Below are positions 14,274-16,012 of a stretch of 16,012 nt of DNA, piece by piece. Each line of letters opens with the position of its first letter. Within the stretch, counting starts at the first letter, position 1. The DNA lies in NCBI GenBank assembly GCA_021803405.1, contig JAJZLO010000010.1:1-16012 (forward strand). Direction: 5' to 3'. This DNA comes from Microcaldota archaeon. Lineage in GTDB: Archaea > Micrarchaeota > Micrarchaeia > Micrarchaeales > CABMGC01. Under the pieces are notes generated by a model, which saw only the letters and a program-made list of their open reading frames with translations, made no database searches and was not told the DNA's origin. The position numbers were made by a program, and so were the translations under genes.

Positions 14274-14972
14274 TTACCTTCCGAATCTTCTCTGTCTCCT
14301 ATTGTATTCAAGAAGAGCTACATGAAGATCCTTCTTTGTAAAATCAGGCCATAACTTTTTTGAGAAGTAAAGCTCGGAGTAAGTAGTTTGCCATGGCATG
14401 AAGCCCGAGAGCCTTTGCTCCCCAGAGGTCCTAATTATAAGATCTATATCGGCTACTGTATTTGATAATAAATACTTTGTTATGAGCTTCTCGTTTATGT
14501 TTTTAATGTTCTTTGCTTTTGAAGCTACATGTTTTACCGCGTTAAGTATATCATCTTTGCCACCGTATGCTATAAGCATATTTATCACTCTGTCTTTGTA
14601 TTTTGAGGTCTCCTTCTCCACCTTTTTAAGTGAGTCTAAAAGATCTTTTGGGAGTAGCTTCCTATTGCCCACTATTCTTAAACTTGTCTTGTTTTTATGC
14701 AGCCTTGCAAGTATTTTTTTGTCATTTGCGACCTTTTTATATATTGAAAAAAGTGTCGAAACCTCTTTTTCACTTCTAGAAAAATTCTCTGTGGAAAATG
14801 CCCATACCGCAATATTATTTATGCCATATGAAACGCACCACTCGCTAAATGAGATGAATTTTTTAACGCCTAAATCATATCCGCTCATTATAGAAAGCGC
14901 ATGTGAGTTAGCCCAACGCCTGTTTCCATCAGGAATTATTGCAACGGTCTTCGGAAGATTTTTAATAGCCAT
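14274..14972 (-). CDS. uppS: Polyprenyl diphosphate synthase (cis-prenyltransferase, UppS family)
   Basis: A 232-residue soluble or membrane-associated enzyme that extends an allylic diphosphate with isopentenyl diphosphate in cis, making the long polyprenyl diphosphate that becomes the glycan carrier. Conserved regions in order: IIPDGNRRWA (12-21) with catalytic D15, AVWAFSTENFSR (55-66), RIVGN (99-103), LIIRTSGEQRLSGFMPWQ (178-195), YSELYF (198-203) with E200 for Mg2+, and the C-terminal RRQRRFG. Length is close to the family norm. ATG 14972 follows GGCGAT, a Shine-Dalgarno-like site eight bases upstream. It is the first gene of the minus-strand operon. Confidence 0.94.
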   Translation of the reverse strand: MAIKNLPKTVAIIPDGNRRWANSHALSIMSGYDLGVKKFISFSEWCVSYGINNIAVWAFSTENFSRSEKEVSTLFSIYKKVANDKKILARLHKNKTSLRIVGNRKLLPKDLLDSLKKVEKETSKYKDRVINMLIAYGGKDDILNAVKHVASKAKNIKNINEKLITKYLLSNTVADIDLIIRTSGEQRLSGFMPWQTTYSELYFSKKLWPDFTKKDLHVALLEYNRRQRRFGR

Positions 14973-15060
14973 TTAATCAATCGCCTACAAGGCATAAGCT
15001 AGTAGTCTTTATAATACGTAAATATATAAATATATTAACATAGCGGTAAGGTTTGACTAC
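14973..15060. promoter_or_regulatory. Divergent promoter region between uppS operon and apt
   Basis: Only 88 bases separate the two start codons. On the plus strand GTAAATATATAAATATATT (15019-15037) is centred about 33 bases before the apt ATG. On the minus strand CGTATTATAAAG (15008-15019) is centred about 41 bases before the uppS ATG, leaving a short leader with GGCGAT. The two TATA-like elements nearly touch, so initiation in the two directions may compete. Confidence 0.5.
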
Positions 15061-15597
15061 ATGGAAATAAACGAAACTAATATTGAAAAATTAAGAGCTT
15101 CTATAAGAAACATACCAGATTATCCTAAGCAGGGAATAATGTTTAAAGACATAACACCTATGCTTAAAGAGCCGGCACTATTTTCTCTGTGTATAGATGA
15201 GCTTTGCAATAAACTTTCAAAAGTAGAGTTTGATTATGTATTGGGTATAGAGTCAAGAGGATTTATACTTGGGTCTGCAGTTGCTTATAAGATGCATAAG
15301 GGTTTTGTTCCTGCCAGAAAGAAAGGCAAACTGCCCTATAAAACAATAAGTGAGGAGTACAAGCTAGAATACGGCTCTGAAACATTAGAGATGCATGCCG
15401 ATGCGATAGAAAAAAACTCACGGGTCGTTATAGTTGATGATCTTCTTGCTACAGGAGGCACAGTTGAGGCAGCAGCAAAGCTAGTAAACAAGCTTAATGG
15501 CATTGTGACCACAACATTATTCGTAATAGAGCTTGGCTTCCTTAAAGGAAGAGAAAGATTAAACGGCATTGATGTACTTTCCTTGCTTAAATATTAG
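15061..15597 (+). CDS. apt: Adenine phosphoribosyltransferase
   Basis: A 178-residue cytosolic purine-salvage enzyme joining adenine and PRPP to give AMP. Features: the N-terminal RNIPDYPKQGIMFKDITPML (16-35) typical of APRT, GIESRGFILG (62-71), ARKKGKLPYKT (85-95), the flexible YKLEYGSETLEMH segment (100-112), and the PRPP-binding motif RVVIVDDLLATGGTVEAA (121-138) with D126-D127. Length matches the family. ATG 15061 lies soon after a TATA-like tract, so the leader is very short. DPANN archaea often rely on such salvage. The related xanthine/hypoxanthine phosphoribosyltransferases are less likely given the N-terminal signature. Confidence 0.94.
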   Translation: MEINETNIEKLRASIRNIPDYPKQGIMFKDITPMLKEPALFSLCIDELCNKLSKVEFDYVLGIESRGFILGSAVAYKMHKGFVPARKKGKLPYKTISEEYKLEYGSETLEMHADAIEKNSRVVIVDDLLATGGTVEAAAKLVNKLNGIVTTTLFVIELGFLKGRERLNGIDVLSLLKY

Positions 15598-15723
15598 AGT
15601 TTAAAACACCTATTTGGAAAGTTTGGAATTGTATAAGGAATTAAAAGAATTACAATACAATAAAGTACAATAAAGCTAACATACGTATTATTATAGCTTA
15701 AATCTTAAAATAAAAATGGTGTT
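15598..15723. promoter_or_regulatory. Spacer with tandem 10-base repeat upstream of an exported-protein gene
   Basis: Two perfect adjacent copies of TACAATAAAG (15656-15665 and 15666-15675), preceded by TACAA (15651-15655), lie about 50-70 bases before the ATG at 15724. AT-rich CTTAAATCTTAAAATAAA follows (about 15698-15715) and GGTG sits just before the start. The repeat is a candidate regulatory site; the TATA box cannot be assigned firmly. Confidence 0.35.
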
Positions 15724-16012
15724 ATGATGGTTTTTAGAAGATCTAGTGTCGTTTCAGTTTTGTTATTTGTAACGTTATTGATAGAAATGAGTTATGCAGG
15801 TTCACTTTCTGTGAGTTTAAATGTACAAAAGCCCGCGATGGACGCAGGACAAAATACAACCATAAATGCAAGCATAACCGGCGGAACTGGAAACTACATA
15901 TGCTCATGGTCTTACTTAAACCTTTTTTCACCAAGCAAAGCAGGAACATTTGGAAGCAACAGCTGTAATACCACCTTTTATGGAAATGCAAGTGATCTAG
16001 GAAATCCAGAAC
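15724..16012 (+). CDS. Exported protein with signal peptide and Ig/PKD-like start, 3' end beyond window
   Basis: An open frame begins with tandem ATGs at 15724 and 15727 and runs off the right edge (96 full codons visible). Residues 1-25 are a classic Sec signal: basic RRSS, hydrophobic VVSVLLFVTLLIEM, then SYAGS as likely cleavage region. The mature part begins SLSVSLNVQKPAMDAGQNTT and continues INASITGGTGNYICSWSY, the pattern of a beta-sandwich (PKD/Ig-like) repeat common in archaeal surface proteins, with Cys pairs and several N-x-S/T sequons. GGTG four bases upstream supports translation. Function unknown; binding or structural roles at the cell surface are likely. Confidence 0.75.
   Translation, partial: MMVFRRSSVVSVLLFVTLLIEMSYAGSLSVSLNVQKPAMDAGQNTTINASITGGTGNYICSWSYLNLFSPSKAGTFGSNSCNTTFYGNASDLGNPE

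Noticed and set aside
14398..14976. A 192-codon plus-strand frame opposite uppS
   Set aside because: It is the antisense shadow of a clearly recognisable cis-prenyltransferase; the translation has no motifs and no ribosome-binding site.

Overview
The window looks like a piece of an AT-rich genome from a small archaeon, probably a DPANN lineage of the Micrarchaeota/Parvarchaeota ('ARMAN') kind. Support: archaeal gene content (archaeal-type uS13-uS4-uS11 order, prefoldin beta, a DUF2070 membrane protein, cis-prenyltransferase with a CTP-dependent polyprenol kinase); archaeal TATA-like elements close to start codons; tRNAs without encoded CCA; a tRNA-Ser that can only be folded if two introns are removed; and secreted proteins with the class III (type IV pilin-like) leader QSAMEYL.TYGWSILIIA that is common in these ultrasmall archaea. 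The exact species cannot be fixed from the sequence alone.

Layout. Positions 1-3233 (minus strand) hold two surface proteins: the N-terminal part of a large YVTN beta-propeller protein that runs off the left edge, and a LamG-type protein. They share an almost identical N-terminal anchor. Between them lies a 295-base spacer with only a doubtful small plus-strand ORF. Positions 3355-4715 (plus) hold prefoldin beta and a DHH/DHHA1 phosphoesterase, overlapping by one base. tRNA-Lys(UUU) follows at 4757-4831, then a large secreted or anchored protein made of four tandem copies of an unrecognised ~145-residue domain (4874-7165), then class II lysyl-tRNA synthetase (7223-8662). A 60-residue hypothetical gene lies convergent to it (8665-8847, minus). 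The spacer 8848-9145 contains a strong hairpin and leads to tRNA-Ser(GGA), which carries a 12-base anticodon-loop intron and a 38-base T-loop intron with textbook bulge-helix-bulge geometry.

Positions 9321-11412 (plus) are a tight operon uS13-uS4-uS11 followed by an anchored DUF192 protein where most archaea have RNA polymerase subunit D. Positions 14972-11483 (minus) are a three-gene lipid-carrier operon: cis-prenyltransferase, DUF2070 predicted membrane lipid hydrolase, and polyprenol/dolichol kinase-like protein. It shares an 88-base divergent promoter region with adenine phosphoribosyltransferase (15061-15597, plus). The right edge holds the start of another exported protein (15724 onward).

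How the genes fit together: the window mixes translation functions (three ribosomal proteins, LysRS, two tRNAs), protein folding, nucleotide salvage, and cell-surface functions. The three-gene lipid operon would make and phosphorylate the polyprenol carrier needed to glycosylate the several sequon-rich exported proteins encoded around it. This last link is inference. The most distinctive observations are the doubly interrupted tRNA-Ser, the compact UppS-DUF2070-kinase cassette, the four-domain surface protein, and the shared pilin-like anchor module.
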